Positions 9,102-15,019 of a DNA stretch of 19,316 nt are shown in pieces. Location: NCBI GenBank assembly GCA_022567055.1, contig JADFHU010000014.1, positions 1 through 19,316 on the forward strand, given 5' to 3'. The DNA comes from Planctomycetota bacterium (GTDB lineage Bacteria; Planctomycetota; Phycisphaerae; Sedimentisphaerales; Anaerobacaceae). Within the stretch, counting starts at the first letter, position 1. The number at the start of each line of letters is the position of its first letter. The translations under genes were made by a program, and so were the position numbers. The notes beneath the pieces were generated by a model. The model had not been told where the DNA came from, ran no database searches, and was given only the letters and a program-made list of their open reading frames with translations.

Positions 9102-9629
9102 CTAATACGTGATGACCTTGCTAATGCGGTAGCCATCCAGCTTGGCGTGGCCTCCAAGGTCTTCCAGGTCAATCAGGAAAGAGATGCCGGCAACGACGCC
9201 CCCGACCGCCTCCACCAGCCGGCAGGCAGCCGCCATGGTCCCGCCGGTCGCCAATAGATCGTCGACGAGCAACACCTGCGCTCCTGCGGCCATAGCATCG
9301 ACATGTATTTCCAGGGTATCCGTTCCGTACTCCAGGTCATAGGTCACGCTGTGGGTCTCGTAGGGCAGCTTGCCCTGCTTGCGAATCGGAATGAAGCCGG
9401 CAGCGAGTCTCTCAGCGACCGCTGTGCCAAAAATGAAGCCCCGCGCCTCAACGGCCGCCACCGCGTCAATGCCGGCGTCATGATAGTCCGCGCAGAGTTC
9501 GTCGACCGCCGCCAGGAGGGCGTTGTGATTGGCCAACAGGGGGGTTATATCACGAAACAGGATTCCGGGTTTGGGCCAATCGGGAATGGCCCGGATAAAG
9601 CCGCGGAGGTCCGTGCGTTGATCCACCAT
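9102..9629 (-). CDS. apt: Adenine phosphoribosyltransferase
   Basis: Purine salvage in the cytoplasm: adenine + PRPP to AMP + pyrophosphate. The 175-aa product has the typical N-terminus FIRAIPDWPKPGILFRDITP (11-30), AVEARGFIFGTA (59-70), IRKQGKLPYET (82-92) and the PRPP-binding loop VLLVDDLLATGGT (119-131). Start 9629 is chosen because the family begins here and a purine-rich GGAAAGAG lies just upstream; upstream in-frame codons give no family sequence. It sits 97 bp after the sigma-factor gene, separated by a hairpin, and upstream of fabV on the same strand. Confidence 0.93.
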   Translation of the reverse strand: MVDQRTDLRGFIRAIPDWPKPGILFRDITPLLANHNALLAAVDELCADYHDAGIDAVAAVEARGFIFGTAVAERLAAGFIPIRKQGKLPYETHSVTYDLEYGTDTLEIHVDAMAAGAQVLLVDDLLATGGTMAAACRLVEAVGGVVAGISFLIDLEDLGGHAKLDGYRISKVITY

Positions 9630-9693
9630 ACGCTCTTTCCATGATTCGCAAAAAACAGGTTCATGCCTTTTGCCGCGTATTCTGAAGGTGGAC

Positions 9694-9721
9694 CATCGCA
9701 AAAGCAAGCTTTTTCGCGATG
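9694..9721 (-). terminator. Hairpin just after the sigma-factor stop codon (terminator or attenuator candidate)
   Basis: Twelve base pairs can form: CATCGC+AAAAGC (9694-9705) with GCTTTT+GCGATG (9708-9713, 9716-9721), interrupted by a 2-nt TC bulge, with a very tight loop. It begins 5 bp after the sigma-factor stop and lies before the apt start. There is no downstream U-run on either strand, so it is not a classic intrinsic terminator. It may act in mRNA processing or 3' protection. Confidence 0.45.
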
Positions 9722-9726
9722 CGCCC

Positions 9727-10596
9727 CTATTCCGCTTCGCTCATGAAGGCGCAGAGCTTTGCCAACGCGTCGCGGCGGATCTGTCGAATCCGTTCACGCG
9801 TCAGTCCCAGCTTCTCGCCGATCTCTCTGAGCGTCAGGGGAGCCTTGTTGCCCAAACCGTAATGCCACCGGAGGACAGAGGCCTCCCGGGGGTCAATCTG
9901 GTCCAGCAGACGCACGGCTTTGGCCAGTTCCTCCATCTCCTCCATGCAATCGCCAGGAAGAGCGGCCTGTTTGTCCTCGATGGTCGCCTCCAGGGCCGCA
10001 TTCTCATCGGAGTCTTCGCCACCGCCCAGACTCTCCGTACTGCCCGCGATCAGGTCCACAATGCGGCTGATGTTCTTGGCCTTCTTCTTCGGCACTTGCA
10101 TAATGTCCGCCATCTCCTCCAGCGTGGGTCTCCGCCCCAACTGGGCCTCCAGCTCTGAGGCGGTCTTGCGCCACTGATTGATCAGCGCCACCATATAGGT
10201 AGGAACATGCACCGGCTGGACATTTTCTAGTAAAGCGCGTTTGATCCCCTGTTTGATCCACCAGGCAGCGTAGGTGCTGAAGCGGGTGCCCCGTTCCGGG
10301 TCGAAATAATCGACGGCCTTGATCAGGCCCAGATTGCCCTCTTCGATGAGATCCCCCAGACTGATGCCCCGACCGCCATACTTCTTGGCGATGTTCACCA
10401 CGAGTCTGAGGTTGCTGCGGACTAGCTGCTCTCTGGCCCAGGGATCGTTCTGCTTCACGACCAACTGACCCAGCTCGTGCTCCTGTTCCCCCGTGAGTAG
10501 CGAAGCGGCATCGATCTCTCTGAGGTACTCTTTGATGGTTGCGTCAAATGCTATGATACCCTCCCGCCCAACAACAGATCTTCCAATCCATGTCAC
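9727..10596 (-). CDS. RNA polymerase sigma-70 family factor (RpoD/RpoS-like, group 2 type)
   Basis: Directs RNA polymerase to promoters. It lacks the long region 1.1 and non-conserved domain of housekeeping RpoD, so at 289 aa it looks like a group 2 or short primary-like sigma. Region 1.2: FDATIKEYLREI (17-28). Region 2: NLRLVVNIAKKYGGRGISL (62-80), DLIEEGNLGLIKAVDYFDP (82-100) and the -10 recognition helix RFSTYAAWWIKQGIKRAL (105-122). Region 3: PVHVPTYM and GRRPTLEEMADIM (155-167). Region 4.2 helix-turn-helix: LTLREIGEKLGLTRERIRQI (254-273). An acidic linker GGGEDSDENAAL lies at 191-202. The start is a GTG at 10596, whose bases overlap the stop of a six-codon leader ORF; an in-frame TAA at 10620-10618 prevents a longer protein. 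Followed by apt. Confidence 0.9.
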   Translation of the reverse strand: MTWIGRSVVGREGIIAFDATIKEYLREIDAASLLTGEQEHELGQLVVKQNDPWAREQLVRSNLRLVVNIAKKYGGRGISLGDLIEEGNLGLIKAVDYFDPERGTRFSTYAAWWIKQGIKRALLENVQPVHVPTYMVALINQWRKTASELEAQLGRRPTLEEMADIMQVPKKKAKNISRIVDLIAGSTESLGGGEDSDENAALEATIEDKQAALPGDCMEEMEELAKAVRLLDQIDPREASVLRWHYGLGNKAPLTLREIGEKLGLTRERIRQIRRDALAKLCAFMSEAE

Positions 10597-10613
10597 CTGG
10601 GCAATCTTTTCAT
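10593..10613 (-). CDS. Six-codon leader ORF (MKRLPR) overlapping the sigma-factor start
   Basis: On the minus strand GGGAG (10625-10621) lies 7 nt before an ATG at 10613, a better ribosome site than any at the sigma GTG. The frame reads ATG AAA AGA TTG CCC AGG TGA. Its TGA shares bases with the sigma GTG in a GTGA overlap (10596-10593), the usual geometry of translational coupling. An ACTCC/GGAGT pairing (10645-10649 with 10620-10624) could mask the ribosome site. Alternatives are chance, or a one-base frameshift that hides the true ATG start of the sigma gene. Confidence 0.4.
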   Translation of the reverse strand: MKRLPR

Positions 10614-10814
10614 CACCTTACTCCCGTTTGATTCGAACCCCGCCGGAGTCTCTGGTGGGCGAGGGGTCGAAACCAATGGCCCTATCGGCGGATAGAGGCG
10701 AACAGTTAACAGACACCCACGAATCACCGAAAAAAGCGGGTATCACACTTGGGCCTAGCATCTTTATCGGGCATCGGGACTTGCTCATTTCTGTCGATCC
10801 GCTAGAGTCGGCCT
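10614..10814. other. Divergent intergenic region between the sigma-factor gene and dprA, left part
   Basis: About 200 bp with no gene recognised. No strong promoter was found for the sigma operon. TTGCTC then TAGAGT 16 bp on (about 10781-10808, plus) is a weak candidate for dprA. A GGTTCGAATC string on the minus strand resembles a tRNA T-loop but lacks a matching stem. Confidence 0.4.
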
Positions 10815-10980
10815 AGGCTGTGTCGGAAAACTCGATCTGGCTTCGAGCGGCCCTTTTTCCGCCTGGCTGCATCCGGCTCCATCGACGATGAAACCAATAT
10901 CGCCTGCTTCGCCGTCTTTGCCAGGCGAAAAAACTGCTCGCTCTCGGGCCGACGAGCAAGTTTTCCGACAAAGCCAGCCT
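10815..10980. repeat. 166-bp imperfect inverted repeat, MITE-like
   Basis: The ends are inverted: AGGCTG then TGTCGGAAAACT (10821-10832) at the left, and AGTTTTCCGACA (10959-10970, 12 bp perfect) then CCAGCCT at the right. A second matching block pairs CGAGC..TTTTT..CGCCTGGC on the left with its complement GCCAGGCG..AAAAAA..GCTCG on the right, so arms of about 55-60 bp surround a centre of about 50 bp. It encodes no transposase. This fits a non-autonomous element or a structured dispersed repeat. It ends 13 bp before the dprA start, so it must lie in or next to the dprA leader. No second copy was seen in this window. Confidence 0.55.
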
Positions 10981-10993
10981 GAACGAGAGCGCA

Positions 10994-12151
10994 ATGTCCG
11001 AACACTCGCAACACGCCCCAAACATTGACCGCTGGTTGGCCCTGATCCAGGCCGACGGCGTCGGCCCTACCCTCTTTCACCGCATCCTCGACCATTTCGG
11101 CGGCGTCGATAACGCGCTGGGTGCCAAGGCAGATGAGTTTGCCCGGATCGAAGGGATAGGTCCGGCCAAGGCGAGTCGTATACTCAGCTCTCTGAGCCAG
11201 AGGGACCCGCAGAGAGAGCTGGACGCGGCCCAGAGACAGGGTGTTCACCTCATCCACATGGCGGATCCACGCTATCCCACGCCTCTGAAGCGGATATATG
11301 ACCCACCGCCGATCCTCTATGTCAAAGGGGAGTTGACGCGCCGGCACCCTCTCTGCGTGGCGATCGTGGGCTCACGCGACTGCAGTCTCTACGGGCAGGA
11401 ACAGGCGGCTCGTTTCGCCCATCTGTTGGCGAATGCCGATTTTACGATTGTGTCCGGCATGGCCCGTGGCATTGACGCGGCGGCCCACCGTGGAGCCCTT
11501 TCGGCCGGCGGTCAGACACTGGCGGTGCAAGGATGTGGCCTGGCGCGGTGCTATCCGCCTGAACACAAGAAACTCTTCGAAGAGATCTCCACGCACGGGG
11601 CCTGCCTCAGCGAACTGCCGATGGACGCGGCACCCAAAAGCGAACACTTCCCCACCCGCAACCGCATCATCGCCGGAATGTCCCTGGCCACGATGATCGT
11701 GGAGGCCGGTCCGCGGTCGGGGGCCATGATCACGGCACGGATGGCCCTGGAGAACAATCGTGAGGTCCTGGCCGTGCCGGGACGCATTGACTCTCCTCTC
11801 AGCCGAGGACCACACCAGCTCTTGAAACAGGGGGCCGTCCTGGTCGAGTCGATCGAAGACATCGTGTCATCGTTGGGAGCGATAGGCGCGGAGATGCAAG
11901 ACCACGTTCAGACATCCCTCGAAGAACTGTCCGAGAAAGAGCGGACAAAGAAACAACCCGTGATCGACCACCTTACGAAGACGGAGCAGTTAATCTACGG
12001 CTGTCTGGGCCAGGAGCCCCGGCATGCCGATCACATCACGGGCCACACCCGCCTGCCGGTGGGTAAGGTCACCGCGGACTTGGTCTCACTCCAACTCAAA
12101 GGCCTGGTGAAGTCACTCCCCGGCAACCTCTTCAAACTGACGGGTCAATAG
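10994..12151 (+). CDS. dprA: DNA processing / recombination mediator protein DprA (Smf)
   Basis: Binds incoming single-stranded DNA in natural transformation and loads RecA. The 385-aa product has a helix-hairpin-helix/SAM-like N-terminal part (LIQADGVGPTLFHRILDHFGG, 18-38 and IEGIGPAKASRI, 52-63). A Rossmann-like core follows, with YPTPLKRIYDPPPILYVKG (94-112), IVGSR (124-128), SGMARGIDAAAH (154-165), FPTRNRIIAGMS (219-230), SGAMITA (242-248) and VPGRID (261-266). The C-terminal winged helix is at about 325-382 (DHITGHTRLPVGKVTADL). The full domain set is present. It is preceded by the MITE-like repeat and has only a weak ribosome site. Its stop is 5 bp from the stop of the convergent flagellin-like gene. 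Confidence 0.94.
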   Translation: MSEHSQHAPNIDRWLALIQADGVGPTLFHRILDHFGGVDNALGAKADEFARIEGIGPAKASRILSSLSQRDPQRELDAAQRQGVHLIHMADPRYPTPLKRIYDPPPILYVKGELTRRHPLCVAIVGSRDCSLYGQEQAARFAHLLANADFTIVSGMARGIDAAAHRGALSAGGQTLAVQGCGLARCYPPEHKKLFEEISTHGACLSELPMDAAPKSEHFPTRNRIIAGMSLATMIVEAGPRSGAMITARMALENNREVLAVPGRIDSPLSRGPHQLLKQGAVLVESIEDIVSSLGAIGAEMQDHVQTSLEELSEKERTKKQPVIDHLTKTEQLIYGCLGQEPRHADHITGHTRLPVGKVTADLVSLQLKGLVKSLPGNLFKLTGQ

Positions 12152-12156
12152 TACGA

Positions 12157-12975
12157 CTAGGTGGACCAACGATAGGGCTTGGCCAGATTGTCTCGCGCCA
12201 GCATGAGCGTCATGGAACTGGGCTTGGCCTGTGCCTGCAGGGCAACCTTGTTGTCTGCCGTCACGGCGGCAACGGCCTCCTTGACGACTCCCTTGGCGAA
12301 CTCCGCGTTGGGGATGTGCATGCTATAGCCCATGGCCTGGCTAATGTCATATTCTGCCATCGCGACCTGCTGTTGCATTACCGCTCTTACTTCGTCTAGA
12401 TGGTTGCCGTATGCCGTGGCCTCAGCTACAAACTGATTGAGCCTAACGATCACGCCCTTGGCATCTCGCTCAAGACTCAACGGCTCGGTGTCAATGCCAA
12501 GGTCCTTACGGTCCAAAGAGACGCTGAAGCCGGTGCCAAGGGCAAAGGAGACATTTTGCTCGTCCTTGTCTAGCAGTCGGTAGGGGCCATAGCGGGTCTT
12601 TTTGGCCGTCCTATTGACGCGAATGCCCAGATCATTGAACTGATCCTGCATCGCCTCTACCTCCAGACTGGAGTAGACACCCGTTGCCGCCCGGGCAGCA
12701 ATGGTACTCATCCCTGCCAGGGTATTGGCAATCGTGCGGGCCCCCTCACGAAAGGTCTGCATCATAGAAATGGCTGAGTTGGCATGGTAGATCGTGCGGT
12801 TTTGGGCCGCAGTCTCGCCCTGTAGCAGGTTGCCGATGATGGCGGCATCACTGGTGTTCTCGGAAGATTCACTCATGTCTAAGGCGTCCATCGCCTCTTC
12901 CGTACGATTGAAGGCCTGCTGCATCACCGTATGGGCAGAATAACCCTCCTGTAGAACGCTTCCTAGATAGTACAT
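12157..12975 (-). CDS. Divergent flagellin-like protein (N- and C-terminal D0/D1 regions only)
   Basis: The 272-aa product resembles flagellin at both ends. N-terminal: TSDAAIIGNLLQGETAAQN (41-59) corresponds to the DDAAGLAIS region. ANSAISMMQTFREG (65-78), TIANTLAGMSTIAARAATG (81-99), EVEAMQDQFNDLGIRVNR (105-122) and KTRYGPYRLLD (126-136) match the D1 pattern of flagellin (ISLIQTAEGAL, ..MRELAVQAANG, ..QxEIxxLxxEINRI, ..TEFNGxxLLDG). C-terminal: IPNAEFAKGVVKEAV (221-235) and ALQAQAKPSSMTLM (245-258) match the DADFAxE and QAN motifs. There is no variable D2/D3 domain, and the canonical NRLSSG N-terminus is poorly conserved. Start 12975 is chosen for the very strong purine ribosome site; the frame stays open upstream to 13152. 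It lies downstream of dnaA on the same strand. It could be a filament, a cap or junction relative, or a repurposed secreted protein. Confidence 0.7.
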   Translation of the reverse strand: MYYLGSVLQEGYSAHTVMQQAFNRTEEAMDALDMSESSENTSDAAIIGNLLQGETAAQNRTIYHANSAISMMQTFREGARTIANTLAGMSTIAARAATGVYSSLEVEAMQDQFNDLGIRVNRTAKKTRYGPYRLLDKDEQNVSFALGTGFSVSLDRKDLGIDTEPLSLERDAKGVIVRLNQFVAEATAYGNHLDEVRAVMQQQVAMAEYDISQAMGYSMHIPNAEFAKGVVKEAVAAVTADNKVALQAQAKPSSMTLMLARDNLAKPYRWST

Positions 12976-13154
12976 CCCCTTCCCCTCCTCCACTGGCCCA
13001 GGCTGGTCTCTATTGCTCTGACTCTGCTGAGACTGACCTCCTAAAGTATGCAAAACGAGTCCGTCGGGGCAAAACATGAGGTTGAAAAAGACCGCCATCA
13101 CACCAGGTCGATCCCCCCCCGGGAGGACAAAGCGGTGCTGTCTGGGATCCACCG
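12976..13154 (-). other. dnaA to flagellin-like gene spacer with strong ribosome site
   Basis: 179 bp between the dnaA stop and the chosen start at 12975. The flagellin-like frame is open throughout (Met codons as far up as 13152), but the encoded stretch has no flagellin similarity. The last 16 bases before the ATG (GGAGGAGGGGAAGGGG, 12991-12976) form a long purine-rich ribosome site. A second orphan GGAGGT (13041-13036) has no start codon at a useful distance. No terminator was seen. Confidence 0.5.
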
Positions 13155-14627
13155 CTATCGGGAGATGCAGCTCTCGAGCCCCTTGATCACCTCTCGGGCC
13201 CGGGCCACCTTGTTGCCTGCCGCACTACGCCAGTGGACGTCGGCGTCTCGCTTGATGAGATCTTCTACCTTCTTGCATGCCACCAAGACGGTGGCATGAT
13301 TCTTATTGCCCATCAGTCGGCCCACCTCCGACGAAGACATCTTGGTGTGCTTACGTGCCAAAAACATGCTGAAGTGGCGGGCGACGGAGACCGTCTTGTC
13401 TTTCTTGTTGGAGTGTATATGGGCTTGGCTCGTGCCAAAAAACTGGGCCACCGCAGTCTCGATATCAGACAGATGGACAATGGGGTCACAGCGTTCCACG
13501 TGCTCCGCCAACACATGTTTTGCCATGGTCAACGTCATCCTCTTACCCTGCAACGCGGCAAATGCGATGACCTTCAGCAGTGCCCCTTCCAGTTCGCGAA
13601 TATTCGTCCGCACGCTGTGGGCGATGTAGTGTACCACGTCGGGTGACACCTCCGGCGCTTTGCTTCCGGCCGCAAGCTTTGCTTTAAAGGCGGTAGGGAT
13701 CATGGTCCGCGCGCACTGTTCGCAGATTTTGCATCGTGTGGCGAAATCCGGGGCATCAATCTTGACGACCATACCCGACACGAAGCGGTTGACCAACTTC
13801 TCGGAAAGCTGTCCGATCATCTTTGGCGATGCATCCGAAACCAACACCACCTGCTTGCCCGCCAGATTGATAGAGTTAAAGGTATGGAGAAACTCTTCTT
13901 GCGTAGAAGGCTTGTTGGAGAGGAAATGGATGTCATCAATGGCCAACAGATCCGTCTGACGCATGCGACGACGAAACTGCTCGAGCTTGCGGGTTTTCAG
14001 CCCGAGTATGAATTGATTGGCGAAGTCCTCCGCAGACAGATACAGCCAATTCGTTTCCGGCCGACACTGGGACACGGCATTGCAGATTCCCTGGAGGAGA
14101 TGGGTCTTGCCCACACCATAACCGCCGTGAATGAACAGAGGGTTGAACGGACTGTCCTGTTCGCGCACGGCGATCTGGGCCGCATTGTAGGCCAACTCAT
14201 TGGAGGGCCCCACCACAAAGGTGTCCAGATGGAGCCGCAAGGCCCGTCTCGAATTCTGTGGCGCCACGCCGCCACGCACTGCAGGTGTCCGACTCGCATT
14301 CAGCGCAGCGGAATCACGCTTGTCGATCTTGGCAGGACGCCTCGCCGTCAGTTCGGCGAGGACCGAGAAGGTGACTCTCGGACAACGGCCCAACACAGAC
14401 TCAGCCGCCCGCTCGATGTTCGACGCGAAGTGACTCTTGATCCAGCGCGCGGTGAATGCATTCGCAACGCCCACCTGCAGGCATCCCTTTTCAAGGGACA
14501 GTTGCGCCGATCCGTCAAACCAGATACGGTACTTTTCCGCTCCGATCTCCCGCGCCAGCGATTTGGCAATCGCCTCGATTTGTGACGACGTTGAACTAGG
14601 ACTCTCATCCGTGATCGTGCCCGGCAT
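13155..14627 (-). CDS. dnaA: Chromosomal replication initiator protein DnaA
   Basis: Binds DnaA boxes at the origin and opens DNA as an ATP-dependent filament. The 490-aa product has domain I (about 15-90) and a short linker. The AAA+ domain carries Walker A GGYGVGKT (168-175), Walker B LLAIDDIHF (227-235), sensor 1 VLVSDASPK (261-269), the arginine-finger box LSEKLVNRF (274-282) and sensor 2 NIRELEGAL (342-350). The domain IV DNA-binding signature is SSSEVGRLMGNKNHATVLVA (431-450). In well-studied DnaA this reads SLPEIG..GGRDHTTV. Here the Pro is Ser, RDH is KNH and the following Thr is Ala, so several base-contact residues differ. The ATG at 14627 has GGAGAG 5-6 nt upstream. It is transcribed away from the candidate origin and followed by the flagellin-like gene. 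Confidence 0.96.
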   Translation of the reverse strand: MPGTITDESPSSTSSQIEAIAKSLAREIGAEKYRIWFDGSAQLSLEKGCLQVGVANAFTARWIKSHFASNIERAAESVLGRCPRVTFSVLAELTARRPAKIDKRDSAALNASRTPAVRGGVAPQNSRRALRLHLDTFVVGPSNELAYNAAQIAVREQDSPFNPLFIHGGYGVGKTHLLQGICNAVSQCRPETNWLYLSAEDFANQFILGLKTRKLEQFRRRMRQTDLLAIDDIHFLSNKPSTQEEFLHTFNSINLAGKQVVLVSDASPKMIGQLSEKLVNRFVSGMVVKIDAPDFATRCKICEQCARTMIPTAFKAKLAAGSKAPEVSPDVVHYIAHSVRTNIRELEGALLKVIAFAALQGKRMTLTMAKHVLAEHVERCDPIVHLSDIETAVAQFFGTSQAHIHSNKKDKTVSVARHFSMFLARKHTKMSSSEVGRLMGNKNHATVLVACKKVEDLIKRDADVHWRSAAGNKVARAREVIKGLESCISR

Positions 14628-14727
14628 CTAAGCTCTCCAGCAGATTGATCGTCAATGGCGTTCCACCCAAAACTTGCCGACTCGTTCAGGTTCCTAAAGA
14701 GCGATCAGCAAGAGACATTACATACTC

Positions 14728-14743
14728 TAGCGACAGGTCGCTA
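14728..14743. promoter_or_regulatory. Palindrome at the predicted dnaA transcription start (operator candidate)
   Basis: TAGCGAC AG GTCGCTA: perfect 7-bp arms with a 2-bp centre, centred on the predicted start (+1 near 14736). Its edge shares one base with the -10. The position fits a repressor operator or a 5' RNA hairpin. Confidence 0.45.
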
Positions 14744-14771
14744 TTATCAGGAGTTGGTGAAAGTTATCAAC
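14743..14771 (-). promoter_or_regulatory. Sigma-70-type promoter of dnaA
   Basis: On the minus strand TTGATA (-35, 14771-14766) is 17 bp from GATAAT (-10, 14748-14743); each hexamer matches consensus at 5 of 6 positions. The predicted start is near 14736, giving a leader of about 109 nt. The -35 lies inside GTTATCAAC (plus strand 14764-14772), itself a two-mismatch DnaA-box-like sequence, which would allow autoregulation by DnaA. Confidence 0.65.
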
Positions 14772-14909
14772 GCTGTTTTGCTATGTTTCTTTTCCACTCC
14801 CTTGATCGTGTTGACCTCATTGATCTTGCGCCCTGAAAAAAAATGTTGTGAACAAGTTTTGCACCGCGCAACTCCACGTTGTGGATGAGTTGTGGATTAA
14901 TGTTAGGAG

Positions 14910-14938
14910 TTGATATCACCCCTTGCGCTCGGTACAAT
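14910..14938 (+). promoter_or_regulatory. Sigma-70-type promoter of the PIN/TRAM gene
   Basis: TTGATA (-35, 14910-14915) lies 17 bp from TACAAT (-10, 14933-14938); both match consensus at 5 of 6. The predicted start is near 14945, leaving a leader of about 75 nt. The -35 hexamer is identical to that of the divergent dnaA promoter, and both use a 17-bp spacer. Confidence 0.65.
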
Positions 14939-14955
14939 CCGATCATGATCGGATT
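14936..14955. promoter_or_regulatory. Perfect 20-bp palindrome at the predicted PIN/TRAM transcription start
   Basis: AATCCGATCATGATCGGATT reads identically on both strands. It begins inside the -10 hexamer and is centred at 14945.5, on the predicted +1. It contains two GATC tetramers. It fits a dimeric repressor operator or an origin-associated protein site. Confidence 0.6.
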
Positions 14956-15019
14956 CGCCAGATTCGTTCTCGTGGACAACCGTTTGCACGATACTCTCAT
15001 CTAAAGGAGTGGAAAACGC

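Larger units (their letters stand above)
14764..14979. other. oriC: Candidate replication origin (DnaA-box-like cluster upstream of dnaA)
   Basis: Two same-orientation near-consensus boxes lie 11 bp (one helical turn) apart: TGTGGATGA (14880-14888) and TGTGGATTA (14891-14899). Each has one mismatch to TGTGGATAA. Weaker two-mismatch sites are TGTGAACAA (14847-14855), CGTGGACAA (14971-14979) and TTATCAACG (14765-14773). An A-run (eight A at 14836-14843) next to TGTTGTGAACAAGTTTTG gives an AT-rich patch. The site lies between dnaA and a divergently transcribed gene, a common origin position. This is inference from sequence alone. Confidence 0.55.

Noticed and set aside
10614..10660. tRNA-like GGTTCGAATC on the minus strand
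   Set aside because: It resembles a T-loop, but the flanking bases do not form the T-stem, and no acceptor, D-arm or anticodon arm could be built around it.
13036..13041. GGAGGT ribosome site upstream of the flagellin-like gene
   Set aside because: No ATG, GTG or TTG lies at a usable distance downstream, so it does not define a start.
14640..14960. Enrichment of GATC in the candidate origin as a SeqA/Dam-type signal
   Set aside because: GATC is also frequent inside ordinary genes across this window, so the cluster alone is not evidence. Only its placement in the perfect palindrome is retained as noteworthy.
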